This document shows, one piece after another, positions 10,946-20,919 of a DNA stretch of 38,305 bases (the first letter of the stretch is position 1; each line of letters starts with the position of its first letter). The notes beneath the pieces are model-generated. The model was not told the origin of the DNA. It ran no database searches and was given only the letters and a program-made list of their open reading frames with translations. The DNA is from Acanthaster planci (taxonomy: Eukaryota; Echinodermata; Asteroidea; Valvatida; Acanthasteridae): the NCBI RefSeq assembly GCF_001949145.1, contig NW_019091372.1:2356946-2395250 (forward strand). The letters are read 5' to 3'. The translations under genes were made by a program, and so were the position numbers.

Positions 10946-11234
10946 GATGGAAACAAAAATTTGTAACCAAATTGTTTAAAACTAAAGAAAACAGTGAAAT
11001 AATTGTATACAACGCAACGATTCATCAAAAATGTCTAAAATGCGTTTTAAATGTCAGCATGGATGAGAAAAATACCGATGTAAACTTTGTAATCTCGGAG
11101 GAATTTGCGGCCACGGCCGACGAAAATACGAATGCAAAATTTGTGACGCAATGGTTACGCAATTGTAGAAATATGATAAAGACAATAATTGTTATTGTAA
11201 ATGTAATATGATTGACGAGTCAACAGATTTATGA
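10946..11234 (+). pseudogene. Zinc-knuckle/HNH protein remnant, element A
   Basis: Starts METKICNQ, then after stops shows FKCQHG..YRCKLC and ICGHGRRKYECKIC (~11100-11135), two C-x-H..C-x2-C knuckles, and ends NMIDESTDL. The relative at 29964-29479 has the same start, one such knuckle (CPHGRRKDTCKIC), the same end (NMVPESTDL) and an HNH core between them. That core is missing here, so element A has lost the nuclease part. Homology to the second copy continues through the 3' flank into the hairpin at 11253. Confidence 0.6.
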
Positions 11235-11252
11235 GCTGTTATTATTTGCTTT

Positions 11253-11295
11253 AAATTGCTTGAACTAGGCTAATTCAGCTTTGTTCGAGCAATTT
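11253..11295 (+). terminator. 3' hairpin with covariation against 29418-29456
   Basis: AAATTGCTTGAAC pairs with GTTCGAGCAATTT (one G-T wobble) around a 17-base loop. The homologous site in B2 has arms GCTTAAGC/GCTTAAGC around a nearly identical loop. Two stem positions differ by compensatory changes (G-C versus A-T, A-T versus G-C), so pairing is kept while sequence changes. It lies 18 bases after the last gene of element A. Confidence 0.55.
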
Positions 11296-11620
11296 TTTTA
11301 TTTTGTTTAATTACATAATAGCTATGCTAGAATATATTCAAGTAGTTAGTCAGCTACATATTGCCCTAAATTTAACTTATTCTCAGACGACACACAAAAC
11401 ACACTTGGAACATGAGATTGACTTTAGGGCATCGCTCTTCGTGCCGCTAATTAGCTGTTTCAGCAACTTTGCCGAAACAGGTATTGTTTTTCTGATAATT
11501 TTTCTTCTTCAACTCAATTCCTTCCACCAGTCGACTTTGGCAGTTTACTAAATCTGATCGACTTCAAACTTGGCAGACCTTTGAACCATTATCCAAGGAC
11601 GGTCCCAGAAGAAATTCACA
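11296..11620. other. Spacer, no gene seen
   Basis: AT-rich sequence downstream of element A. The 82-codon frame here has no recognisable feature. This is probably the right boundary zone of the element, but I could not find a terminal inverted repeat matching the left side. Confidence 0.3.
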
Positions 11621-11728
11621 GTGATAACTTCAGTAGTTTATTTATTATTGATTTTTTAAGAATTAATTTTAATAAACTACTGATAACTTCAGTAGTTTAT
11701 TTATTATTGATTTTTTAAGAATTAATTT
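11621..11728. repeat. 57-bp direct repeat carrying a perfect palindrome
   Basis: A stretch starting GATAACTTCAGTAGTTTATT occurs twice in tandem (about 11623 and 11680). Between the copies, AATAAACTACTGA (11671-11683) and TCAGTAGTTTATT (11689-11701) form a perfect 13-bp inverted repeat with a 5-base loop. This is a potential cruciform or a transposition footprint. Confidence 0.7.
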
Positions 11729-13030
11729 TTCCCCATAGACTTTGTACACAGATTGCACACAGTTTTCGAACTGTCCTATATCAGGCTATGAGGGCGCTAT
11801 TGCAGAATTATGGTTACACGCACACCTGCCTGGGCTTTCAATTTTCAACAAACTGTCCCATATTGAACCATGGATAGCGTTGTTGCATAACATAGAGTTT
11901 GTACACACATTGTCCGGCATAATGCGTGAGCAGTCCTCAACTTTGACCGAGAATTACTACCAGAACGAAAAATAAATCAGACTAAATTTCCCTTCCGTTC
12001 GATCGCAAATATACCCAAGTGTGCAAATATTAAATAATATTTCATAAGTTTTTTCTAGTTTAGACAAAAATCACGTAACATGAAATTAAAGGAGCAGTTT
12101 TCCTACACACGTGTTTCTAGCCCATTGACTTTGTACACGTTTTCGAGCCACAAATTTTGTAACTTTGCAGTGTTTGATCGTTCCCAAAGTGATAGCCAAC
12201 AAAGACCCTGATGCAAAATTTATTGCAAAGGGATGACGTCATGATGACTTCATCAACTTATTTTTGAATACTCAATTTTTCCCCATAGGTTTTGTACACG
12301 TTTTTCTACTTAACACAAGTGAAAAAGTAGTCTTTTACTTCGGCGCAAGATTACTTTCAGAAAGGAGAAATCAGGTACTTTACGCTCTGTTATTTTATTT
12401 GAAATATGTTTAAGAGTCCGAATATGATGTAATATTTCATAAAAATTGTTAAAAATTTAAGTGCAAATCACGTGACACGAACTTAAAGGAGCAGTGTTTC
12501 TCCCAATGAGGTTTTTGCCCATTAACTTTGTACACGTTTTCAAGGCACAATTTGAACTCTTTCGGATGTTTGATCGTTTTCAAAGTGAGAGCCAACAAAA
12601 ACCTTGATACGGAAATTATTGTAAATAAATGACGTCACCATGACGTCATCATGTGATTTACTCTTGTTTTTTCAATATTTATTTCAGCCACTTGACTTTG
12701 TACACGTTTTCAAGCCAGCATTTTGGTTAGTTTCAGAGCTTTGATCAACTTCAAAGTTACAGCCAGCAAAGACCCTTATACAAAGACACGTCCAAATATA
12801 TGACGTCTTGGTGACGTCATCATGTGATTTATTATTAATTTTTAAATATTAATTTCAGCCCCTTGACATTGTACTCGTTTTCGAGGCACTATTTTCGTAC
12901 CTCAGTAATCGTTGATCATCGTCAAACTTACAGCAAGCACTAACTATACAACAAAGATAATTCTAAAATATTTACGTCATGATGGTGTCATCAGGTAATG
13001 TATTAATAAATTTGGAATACTTAAATATTC
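11728..13030. repeat. Divergent tandem array, ~170-bp unit
   Basis: Units are anchored by a sequence close to CCCATTGACTTTGTACACG, at about 11738, 12127, 12288, 12524, 12694 and 12865. The last steps are 170 and 171 bp; earlier steps of 389 and 236 reflect an extra block containing TTAAAGGAGCAGT (12086 and 12484). After the anchor each unit has a GATC..AAAGT..AGCCA(A/G)CAAAGACC block and one or two TGACGTCA-like sites. Identity between units is moderate, so the array is old. A related unit lies at 23040-23115, on the far side of the DIRS-like element. Confidence 0.75.
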
Positions 13031-13639
13031 CTTTAAATGTATACAAACCCATATAAAATCAACCGTGCCCTCCGCAACATTCTGTTTGCAGCACGTGCCA
13101 GGATAAAATGTGGTCTTGATTTCGTCCTTTTTACTCTCTCATAGTTTCTTTATGCCAGTTGTTTTCATCACATTTGCTTATTTTGTTGGTAAAACAGTCC
13201 CGAAACAGCTCTGTGTTTGTACTTGTTTACAAACACTTCTCCCTAGTCTTTTTTATTTTAGTTTCTCAATCATAAGTTTCTCATAGCCTAAATTGGCCAT
13301 AAAAATGGGGGCACGCTTGCCCAAAAAATTGCCACGCTTGGTATCCTGTGGGCCCAAAAAAAAATGGCACACTCGCCAACCAGAACTAACCCCATTGGAA
13401 CAAATGGGCGGTAGTCACAGTGTTTTCCATTTATTTCCTTGACTAGAAGTTCTTATTACGTGGTTAAGTCACTTATCATAATGAATTACAGAAAATACGC
13501 TGATTGTTTCCACCGTTGGCAAATACAGTCAAAATTGGAGGCCCCGCTAGAACTAGCGGGTGCTTGGCGTAGTGTTGTAAAGACTGAACGCGAATTTGTT
13601 ACACTTTAAGGGCAAATTCTAATTCTTCATATGAACTAT
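13031..13639. other. Spacer with a perfect short hairpin
   Basis: I see no gene. A perfect 8-bp inverted repeat, CCCGCTAG-AA-CTAGCGGG, lies at 13543-13560. Two similar GCCACGCTTG/GGCACGCTTG words near 13311-13340 hint at a small local repeat. Confidence 0.4.
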
Positions 13640-13828
13640 TTGTATATTTAATTTAAATTGAGGCACTGTTGCCCGTCGCTCCCAGACAATTCCTGCCAAA
13701 TGCGCAGCGTGTGCCCCACTGGGACGACCGGCAGCATGCCCTCCCAAACCTGAAAAACTGGATAACACTGAAAAGACTGAACTGTCATCAAATTGGCAAG
13801 GAATTGTGTCATGTACAGCTATGAAACT

Positions 13829-14645
13829 CTAAACAAAAGCGGCATTAACACAGTCGCAACCTGAAATGTGCATTTCCGGACCGGACAAATGAATACCGTT
13901 GTAACGGATCAGCCCGAATTCAGACTGCAGCGTTTTTCCCCTTGTAAAAATAAGAACACTTGCATCTACAGTAGACTCCATGTACATTTTTCCCAGCAGT
14001 AGATTAGGAGCCTTTAACTTTTGACCCTGTAATGTCAAGCCTCCTAATTGATTTAAGAGCATTCCTACTCAAGGACCCTCTTTTATTGCTTTGGCCTTCT
14101 TACCACATTCCTCTGGCAGACTTCTGGTCTAGGATTTATTACTTTATAATTAGATTTTAGTTAGATTTACCCTTGTAAAATAGTTTAAAATACAAGTTCC
14201 TTTCTCAAAAGTTAGTACCTGTTCTCAACATTGTTCCTTTTTATACAACACTACTAAATTGGTGACCCTGACGTGATCTGAACATGCCACTCGAGGAACG
14301 CGCCCACTTATTGACACGGCGCCTCTTCGTTTCAATTTAGGACTGATCGGTGGTACCAAAGTAACAGCCGCGTGGCAATATATCAGACAAGACTAGCTTG
14401 GACACCGGCAAGGTATCATCGATACATTCTAGCATAAATAGCTGAACACGCTGGCACATACAGAAAAATCCGTGTCGACTAGATAGTTTGTTCCTACGTG
14501 AACAATTAACATTGCCGGTTGAGGCCACAGAGTAGACAGCTGAATTCGAAGTTTCGCAATATCAGCAAATTTAGCTCCACCGAGGCTATTCCAGTAATGA
14601 TAATGGAGTCACCGATTATCCACACGTCCTTTGTAAAATTTAAGC
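13829..14645 (-). pseudogene. SGNH/GDSL-type hydrolase module of the DIRS-like element
   Basis: Located after the tyrosine recombinase, where many metazoan DIRS-like elements carry an SGNH hydrolase. Visible blocks on the minus strand: VWIIGDSII (block I, GDS with the nucleophile Ser, ~14620), MLIVHVGTNYL (block III region; the usual Asp after Asn is Tyr here, ~14500), SDILPRGCYFG with a following R-R-R-V-N block (~14300), and NGIHLSG (block V, ~13890), where the usual D-x-x-H is N-x-x-H. Frames shift between blocks, and about 200 bases between 14070 and 14290 look like an insertion. Loss of both the block III Asp and the block V Asp indicates a dead enzyme. The original role in the element is uncertain; lipid or envelope hydrolysis has been suggested only by analogy. 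Confidence 0.6.
14076..14288 (+). repeat. Possible LTR-derived insertion with PBS-like end
   Basis: An AT-rich stretch interrupts the hydrolase module and ends in TTGGTGACCCTGACGTGAT (~14259), which resembles the primer-binding site that follows the 5' LTR in many metazoan LTR retroelements. Near-identical 9-mers flank it (ACTCAAGGA at 14067 and ACTCGAGGA at 14289), but the ends are not TG..CA, so the boundary is uncertain. Confidence 0.3.
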
Positions 14646-14689
14646 AAAATGTGACAACTGCGTGAAAACTAATTTGTTATTGATGACGG

Positions 14690-15518
14690 TTGATGTACCC
14701 AATTAAACATCGGGCCAATGACATTGGATTGTGGCGCGAATATAGAGTTGGACAGCATCCGAACGCCAGCGACCCATTGCTTTAATTTGGTCGATTGGGA
14801 TGCCCAGTGCTGCAGCAGTTGATGCAGTCCCCAATGCGGAAAGAATGTGCTCGAAACAGGCATTCCTCCAAACCCAAGAACAACAGCACCTTTTTCAGGA
14901 TTACATTAAACTGATACTGTGTAAGGGGCTTACCCCCAAAACGGCAGAAGAAACTACCGGGTATGCTCGGCCGGATGCGCTTATTGTCTTCACTGGGCAA
15001 ATACTGCCGTCTATTGCACGTCCTAAACTGACAACCTGCGGATAACCCAACTGGTTGGTTTTCGGGTGCCTGAAGGAATTAAAACCGACACATGAGCTTG
15101 CCCAAGAGTCTGAACTTTCACATCAGAGAAAAGAAGGAACGATTTTTGTATTTTTTTTAAATTGCCGCAAATTCGCCAAACCGCAAAAACCCAAAAAAGG
15201 CGGCCAACATAACCGCTCGGAACAGGACAACTTGGTAGTAATCGTTACAAACTTGAGGAAGTGCGTGCATAATCCGGGCTAACACCGTTTGTCACTACCA
15301 GCCTTATCTCTACCCATCAATAATTTCTTAACCAGAAAATCATGGGTTGGGTCCGGCCAGCCTCGAATCTTGTGATAATAACCCACACCCGCAACATACA
15401 TGGCAACTGTTGATGCTGCTAAACCTTGCAAGGACAGCCATGCAATGAATTGACAAATATCATTAGGCAATGCGGGACAATCGTCTGCAAAATCGCAATG
15501 TGTGAACCCACCAACCAA
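14690..15518 (-). pseudogene. Tyrosine recombinase of the DIRS-like element
   Basis: The N-terminal SAM-like core-binding region is clear at 15518-15279 (DICQFIAWLSLQGLAASTVA, GVGYYHKIRGWPDPTHDFL). The catalytic C-terminal part at 15000-14690 shows the H-x-x-R box in RAHSFRIG, then in a shifted frame GIPIDQIKAMGRWRSDAV and the nucleophile Tyr in LYIR. The middle (15279-15000) is frameshifted and poor. In YR retroelements this enzyme inserts a circular DNA intermediate without target duplication. Here it is non-functional. Confidence 0.8.
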
Positions 15519-15581
15519 ATCGATAAGTTTTGTGAGTGTTTGAAGTTGAAGCAGTCATCAATAGGCGGCGCATTTCACCTT

Positions 15582-15878
15582 CTAACAGGCCTCTAGGATG
15601 TCTGGAAATGGAGTCATATTGTTCTCGGCCTGAGGGGCGAGGGCACGGAAACTGGCCACCTGATAATGGGAAAGGGAATCAGCTATGTCATTTTGAATTC
15701 CTGGAATGTTGACGGCCTTAAATGTGACATTATATTGCGGACACTTGCAAACAAACAGGCGCACCAACTGCATGTTCATATCACAATGTGAGGATTGCTT
15801 GTTGATGATATTAACCACAGCCTCATTATCTGACCGAAAACGCACCTTGCGATTAGCTAACTTAGGAGCCCAACAATA
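15582..15878 (-). pseudogene. RNase H, C-terminal half (DIRS-like)
   Basis: The minus-strand frame starts at the Gypsy junction and reads WAPKLANRKVRFRSDNEAVV then INKQSS, VNIPGIQNDIADSLS and FRALAPQAE. These are the second half of a DIRS-type RNase H, with the Asp in RSDN and the terminal D of IADSLS. The first half is at 21397-21187. Removing 15884-21181 plus one 5-bp duplication brings the two halves together in the same frame, so the Gypsy insertion broke a still-open gene. Confidence 0.8.
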
Positions 15879-15883
15879 CACAG
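15879..15883. repeat. Target-site duplication CACAG (left)
   Basis: Five bases immediately before the TG of the left LTR, repeated at 21182-21186 immediately after the CA of the right LTR. A 5-bp duplication is usual for Gypsy integrases. Confidence 0.9.
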
Positions 15884-16143
15884 TGTAATGTCCTGTGCTT
15901 CAAAATAACCTCTAGACAGAATAGAATGAAAAACACAGGCACACAGCTTGCTGCTTGGCGCATGAGGTGCCATGTTGGAAGAGCCCAGCATTAACAAAGA
16001 ACGTACAGTTGGTGATGTCAACACATATGTAATAATGCAATGCACAGCTGTGTGATTCAACTACATGATGGCTTTGACATGATTGAAGGATTTAACTAGA
16101 GTGATTGGCTGTTGAAACATTAAAACTAACAATGGATATAACA
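15884..16143 (-). repeat. Left LTR (3' LTR of the Gypsy element)
   Basis: 260 bp, begins TGTAATGTCCTGTGC and ends GGATATAACA. Nearly identical to 20920-21181. The same words (CTCTAGACAGAATAGAATGA, AGGTGCCATGTTGGAAGAGC) appear in the same order in both. Confidence 0.95.
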
Positions 16144-16472
16144 CTTCTTTTCTTTAGAGAGTCTGACTTCGTAACGTTTTAAACCATCTGGGCTAAGCAA
16201 AACAATATTTAAGTTTTATGCAAAAGTTCTTTACATTCACTTATTTTCCAAATAATGTCCTTTTTTGTTTGTTCCACACAAAATACTTTTCTTCTTTTTT
16301 TTCTCTTATAAATGTGCAGACAGAACTGAATAAAATTATGAAGAACAAAAGTGAAAGTATTTGGTTTCTTCTGTGTTCTTTCTAGAAGTAATTTCTCTCT
16401 CTCTCTCTTTTTTAGGGAAATCTCAAAACTGAAGTGTTCTCAGTTTCTCTTTTTTTCTTTTTACTTTTAAGT
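16144..16472 (-). other. Polypurine tract and Gypsy 3' untranslated region
   Basis: On the minus strand AAAGAAAAGAAG (16155-16144) abuts the LTR and is a good polypurine primer for plus-strand synthesis. The rest, to the integrase stop, is pyrimidine-rich on the + strand with a (CT)n run near 16391-16410 and holds no gene. Confidence 0.75.
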
Positions 16473-18096
16473 TTATTCAACATAGGCTTTTAGGTAGTCT
16501 GGTCGTTGGCGGTTTCTCCTTGGCCTATTGGGTGTCCCCTGCGCTGTCGGTGTCACATCTGGCGCTGTGGAGACAGATCCTGGTTCTAGGTTTGAAGGTA
16601 GATCTGGGTGTCTAGGTGCGGTCTCTTCTGGTTCAGGTTCAGTGTTGAATTGGAGTAGAGTGCTTTCTCTCCAGGTGTCCTCAGGCTCTGTGTCGTCTCG
16701 GTGAAAAGTGGCATCATCCTTGTCGCTTACAGCATTGTTGACCAGTTTGAAGTGGCTGGCATCGCGATAGACCTCTCTCCCATCCGTTGCTCTTCTGGCT
16801 GCAATGGATAAGTTGTCAATACGGTATATGATATAGAATACTGGTTCATACGCTGTACTCCATTTGCTCTTCGTCTGTTTGAGAAGTGCGTAGTCTCCCA
16901 CGACAAACTTGTGTTGTTTTGTGTTCTGGTTTTCAGCATTATGTTTCAATCTCTGCTTGTACTGTCTGTCATTCTCGTCGTTGATGTTGTCTCTGATGCT
17001 CTGAGTGTGTGCTCTGGACTGGTGATCAAGTTTTGTTCTTACTGGCCTGTTCATCAGGGCTTCATACGGTGTGATGTTAGTTGCTGGGTGTGGGGTTGAA
17101 CGGTATCCGGTGAGCATGCATTTCCTGAATAGTGATGTTTCTGTTCTGCTTCTGGAGATGGGCAATCTGCTCAGTTTTGTTCAGCAACTTCATGAAACTT
17201 TAAGCTCCTCCGTTGGCTCTGGCATGGTCTGGTGTGACCTTGTGGTGACAGAATCCTTCTTGCTTGGCAAATTCTGTGAACTCTTTGGAACTGAAGGGGG
17301 GCCCATTGTCACTTTCTAGTCGTCTTGGTGTTCCATGTGTGGCAAATATCTCTTTCAGTTTCTCCACCGTTGGCTTGAATGCTGTTGAGTGGGTGGTCTT
17401 GACTTCTGGATATCTAGTGTGTTTGTCTACAGCAACTAGATTGTAGTGACCATCTGGGTATGGTCCTCCGAAGTCTACAGAAATGACATCCCATGGCTTT
17501 TCTGGTATGGGTGTCATCTTAATTGGCTGCTTCTTGTGGTCTTTCGTAGTGACTTGGCATTAATAACACTGACCGATTATCTGCTCCACCATACTGTTTA
17601 TCATCGGAAACCAGTACTTCTCACGGAGCATTTGCTTGGTCTTCGTCATCCCAAGGTGACCCAAGTTATGCGCTGCCTTAATGACTCTGCGCTGCAGGCC
17701 ATCTGGTATGGCGATACGATCAAGTTGGAATATCAGACCCAGTGCTTCATACAGCTCATGTCGAATTGAATAGAATGGTGCAATGTCTGGGTCTTTTCTG
17801 TGGCTTTCCCAGTCTTCATCATGTATTCTCTGGCAAAGTTTCTTGAGCTGTTTGTCACGTTTGGTCTCTTCTCTGATGCGTTCAATAACAACTGCGTGGT
17901 CAGCTTCTACAACTTGTTTTATCACCTTCTCGGTGCTGTCTGTTCCAGACTCAGGCAAGGGGTGTCTAGAAAGGAAGTCTAGCGGGTCTGCTTCGTCTTT
18001 GCCTGGTTCATAGACAAGTTCATAGTCAACCTCTTGCATGTTCATCGCCCATTTCTCAATTCTTGGTGGTAGCTTGGCTGTTGTCTTGTTGAACAT
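16473..18096 (-). pseudogene. Gypsy integrase and C-terminal pol region
   Basis: From 18096: the RNase H tail/linker (PPRIEKWAMNMQEVDYELVY, then DPLDFLSRHP), then the integrase HHCC zinc domain (HNLGHLGMTKTKQMLREKYW; the second half of the final C-x2-C is hit by a stop near 17560). The catalytic core from 17517 has the first Asp in ISVDFGGPYPDG and the second in ESDNGPPFSS. The position of the catalytic Glu, after ANGGA at ~17205, is now TAA, so the active site itself is destroyed. A last open frame from 17165 (230 codons) carries FVVGDYALLKQ, HFKLV and a long Pro/Thr/Glu-rich tail ending at 16473. No chromodomain is seen. Confidence 0.85.
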
Positions 18097-18101
18097 GGGA
18101 A

Positions 18102-19810
18102 TCAGGGGTTTGTGAGCGGTGATGATTCGGAATTTGGGTGCACCTTGAAGATAGATGCAAAATCTGTTTTTGGCCCATTGGACAGCAAGAGCATCTTTTC
18201 TGTCTGGCTGTATCTCTTTTCTGCATCTGTCATGGTGCGGCTAATGTAGTGTACTGGCTGGAGTCCTTTGGAGGTCTCTTGGAACAGTCCAGCTGATAGG
18301 CCTTCATGATAGCTTGCTTCAGCTTGCACTGTGATTGGCAGTTTAGGATTGAAGTAGGCCATGGTGTTCTCATTGGTGATGCTGTCTTTTAGTTTCTCAA
18401 ACGCTGCATTTTCTTCTGGTCCCCATTTGAACTTTTTATCTTTGTGTGTTAGCTCTCTCAGGGGTGCCGTGAGTGATGAATATCTAGGGATGAATTTGGA
18501 AAGATATCCAATCATTCCCAGGAAACTTCTCACGACTTCTTTGGACTCTGGCGGTTTGCTCTCTTTGACTGCTCGGACTTTGTCTGGTGTTGGCTTGAGA
18601 CCATCCTTTGTGAATTTGTAGCCATAGAACTCAATCTCATCAACTCCGAACTGGCATTTGTCAGGGTTGAAAGTGATGCCAAAGTCGGCTGCTCTCTGCA
18701 ACACTGCTTGTAGTGTCTCGTTATGCTCTTCAATGTTTCGCCCTCCTAGGAGGATGTCATCTCGCTGATTGAGGCACTTTGGTATGTCTCCAAAGATTTT
18801 GAAGATTGTCTCATCGAAGAGGTCTTGGGATGATTTGGCTCCGAAGATCAACCGTCTTGGGCGTAGATTGCCCCATGGCGTGCTGAAGGTTGCAACTCCT
18901 CTCGAGTGTGGGTCAAGCAGGAGTTGGTGATAGCCCTGTTTCATGTCAAGCTTAGAGAAGACTTTGCAGTCGTGAAACTTGTACATGAAATCTTCAACCA
19001 CTGGCCCTTGTGTGATCCTGTTCCTTTCCATGAATTTGTTTGGAACGCGTAGATCAAAACTGGCTCTAATCATATGTGGTTCGAGCTCATCTATCGGTCT
19101 CTGTGCAAACTTTGGCTTTGGTTGCACAGCAAGTGGTGAACACCATTTTACTGGCTCGCCCTGAGGAATTTCCTCAAGGATTCCTTCCTTGATGCATTGA
19201 TCTAGCCATTCTCTCAGTGGTTTCTGGAGGTAATATGCTACTGGTCTCGGCTTTTGGGCTATGGGTACTGCTTCTAGTTTCATATTGAATTTGGCAAAAA
19301 TATCTCTGCCATTTTTGATGTCTCGGATCAACGCAATACCCTGAAATACGTCATTGTGTTTCTCAATGATAGCTTTTATCTGCTGTTGTGCCGTAGCTGC
19401 ATTGCTGACTGTCTTAACAGTCTGAGTGCTCTCTGGAATTCTGAGGTCATTTGTTTCTGCAAGGGAGCCATCTGGCTGGATTTTCATCATCCCCAACTCA
19501 ATCAGAGTTTTCTTACTTAGGAGTGGGGGTGAATTGATTCGGCCTTTGACAACAACAAACTTTGTTGTCGCTCCCTGTGATTTGTTTCTGACTACCGTTT
19601 GGAACTCCCCTTTCACAGGTAAGTTGCTTTGCAAAGTGTGGAGCTTAATTTGGCTTGCCTTAAGTGTATGTGGATTGCACGATCTGTGCTGTAGCGCTTT
19701 GTGCTGGTGTTCATCCATGATATTTACTTCTGCTCCACTATCAGGCCCCATGCGCACATTGACATTGTCAATGAGACAGAGACTGTACCATCACCTGAAT
19801 TACTTTCTGT
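18102..19810 (-). pseudogene. Gypsy protease-reverse transcriptase-RNase H
   Basis: A 551-codon open frame (19757-18102). The aspartic protease motif DSGAEVN is at its start, just after a frameshift near 19780. RT blocks follow: LREWLDQCIKEGILEEI, KWCSPLAVQPKP, FSKLDMKQGYHQLLLD (motif A), TFSTPWGNLRPRRLIFGAKS, the catalytic box QRDDILLGG (~18757) where YxDD would be expected, YGYKFTKDGLKP, and the RNase H part (ITVQAEASYHEGL, where Glu replaces the usual Asp of DAS). A frameshift near 18200 ends the frame inside RNase H; the rest continues at 18096. Both RT aspartates remain, so RT is the best preserved domain of the element. Confidence 0.92.
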
Positions 19811-19827
19811 AATTCTTCGCACTTGCT

Positions 19828-20766
19828 TCAGGTGTTTGCTTGGTCAAAGAATTCATCATCTGAGGAAGTTTGGTCATCTTCCATGCTTGTCTTTTTTACG
19901 CGATTCTGACGGTGTGTGGGCTTAGCATGTTTCTTGGGAGTGGGCTGACTGGGCATGGCTTTGGTTTGTTCATGTGTGTAATCAGCTCGGCAAACAGAGG
20001 AAAAATGATTCCACGTCTGGCATTTGTTACACTTCTTGCCATAGGCGGGGCAATTTTTACCTTGTGGGTGGGTGCCAGTCAGTCCACAGTAGGCACATGG
20101 TTGTGGTCTATGGGATTTTGGCTTTCCATAGTATCCACTGCCTGTTTTCTTCTTGTGGGATGGATGAAATCCCACTTTGGCCACACTGCTTGCTTCATCA
20201 GAGGGCCTCATGCTGCTTATCTGCAAGGATGTATCCTCTATCTGTGCTGCCTTGGTCAACATTTGTGTAAGTGACCACTTCTTGTTTATGGCTTTCTGGA
20301 TGAGGGTTTTGCTAGTGATAGTTTGGATGAGGTGCTCGAGAATTCTGTCATCGCGAGTTTCTCCAAACTCACAATCATTGGCCTTTTTCTCTCAGCCGAG
20401 CTGCATACGTGGGTTGCATCTTTAGGAACAGGTATTTGGCATGATGTTTATTTTTCTTAGGAGTGAAGTAGTTGTTGAGTTTTGTCTTCAGTTTGTCATA
20501 AACATCATCCACATCTGTTGGATCAGGGAGGCTCTTCTCTAATCTGCGATTTCTTTGCCACCATAAATTATCAGGGCATCTTTCTTGTCTGTAGAGCTAG
20601 CGATTGTAAAGTACCGAAATTCTCTCTCTATGCCCTCTAGCCATTCTTCCCAAGCTTTCCCTGTTGATATTTGGTCATCAGGGTGACTGAATGGTTGGCT
20701 CTTTAAGTTTCTAGTTTCAGTTACAACGGTTATTGGTACTGGTTGCTCTTTCGATCTTGTGGCCAT
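19828..20766 (-). pseudogene. Gypsy gag (capsid and nucleocapsid)
   Basis: Begins MATRSKEQPVP at 20766, with a capsid-like helical region (AWEEWLEGIEREFRYF). It shifts frame near 20535 (DDVYDKLKTKLNNYFTPKKN), and the nucleocapsid is at 20262-19828 with two zinc knuckles: CAYCGLTGTHPQGKNC and the canonical CNKCQTWNHFSSVC (C-x2-C-x4-H-x4-C). The basic region between frames fits RNA binding. It is broken by at least two shifts and stops near 20390. Confidence 0.85.
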
Positions 20767-20901
20767 ATTGCCAGCGGTTCATGCACCGTCAATACTACAC
20801 TGCAACGTTACAGAAAGTGCAATATTCGTAACAGCTTTAGCTCGATTTTCTTCTTCAATTGCTACTTATAGGGTATTCAGTTGCTTACCCTGACATTCTA
20901 G

Positions 20902-20919
20902 GCTTCTCCTCGTCGCCAA
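20902..20919 (-). promoter_or_regulatory. Primer-binding-site-like sequence
   Basis: On the minus strand the bases directly after the 5' LTR read TTGGCGACGAGGAGAAGC. A TGG start right after the LTR is typical of a tRNA 3'-end primer site, and TGGCGACGAGGA-type sites occur in invertebrate Gypsy elements. I did not identify the tRNA. Confidence 0.6.

Noticed and set aside
15055-15282. A 75-codon + strand ORF inside the recombinase region
   Set aside because: It is antisense to the degenerate middle of the tyrosine recombinase and has no motif of its own.
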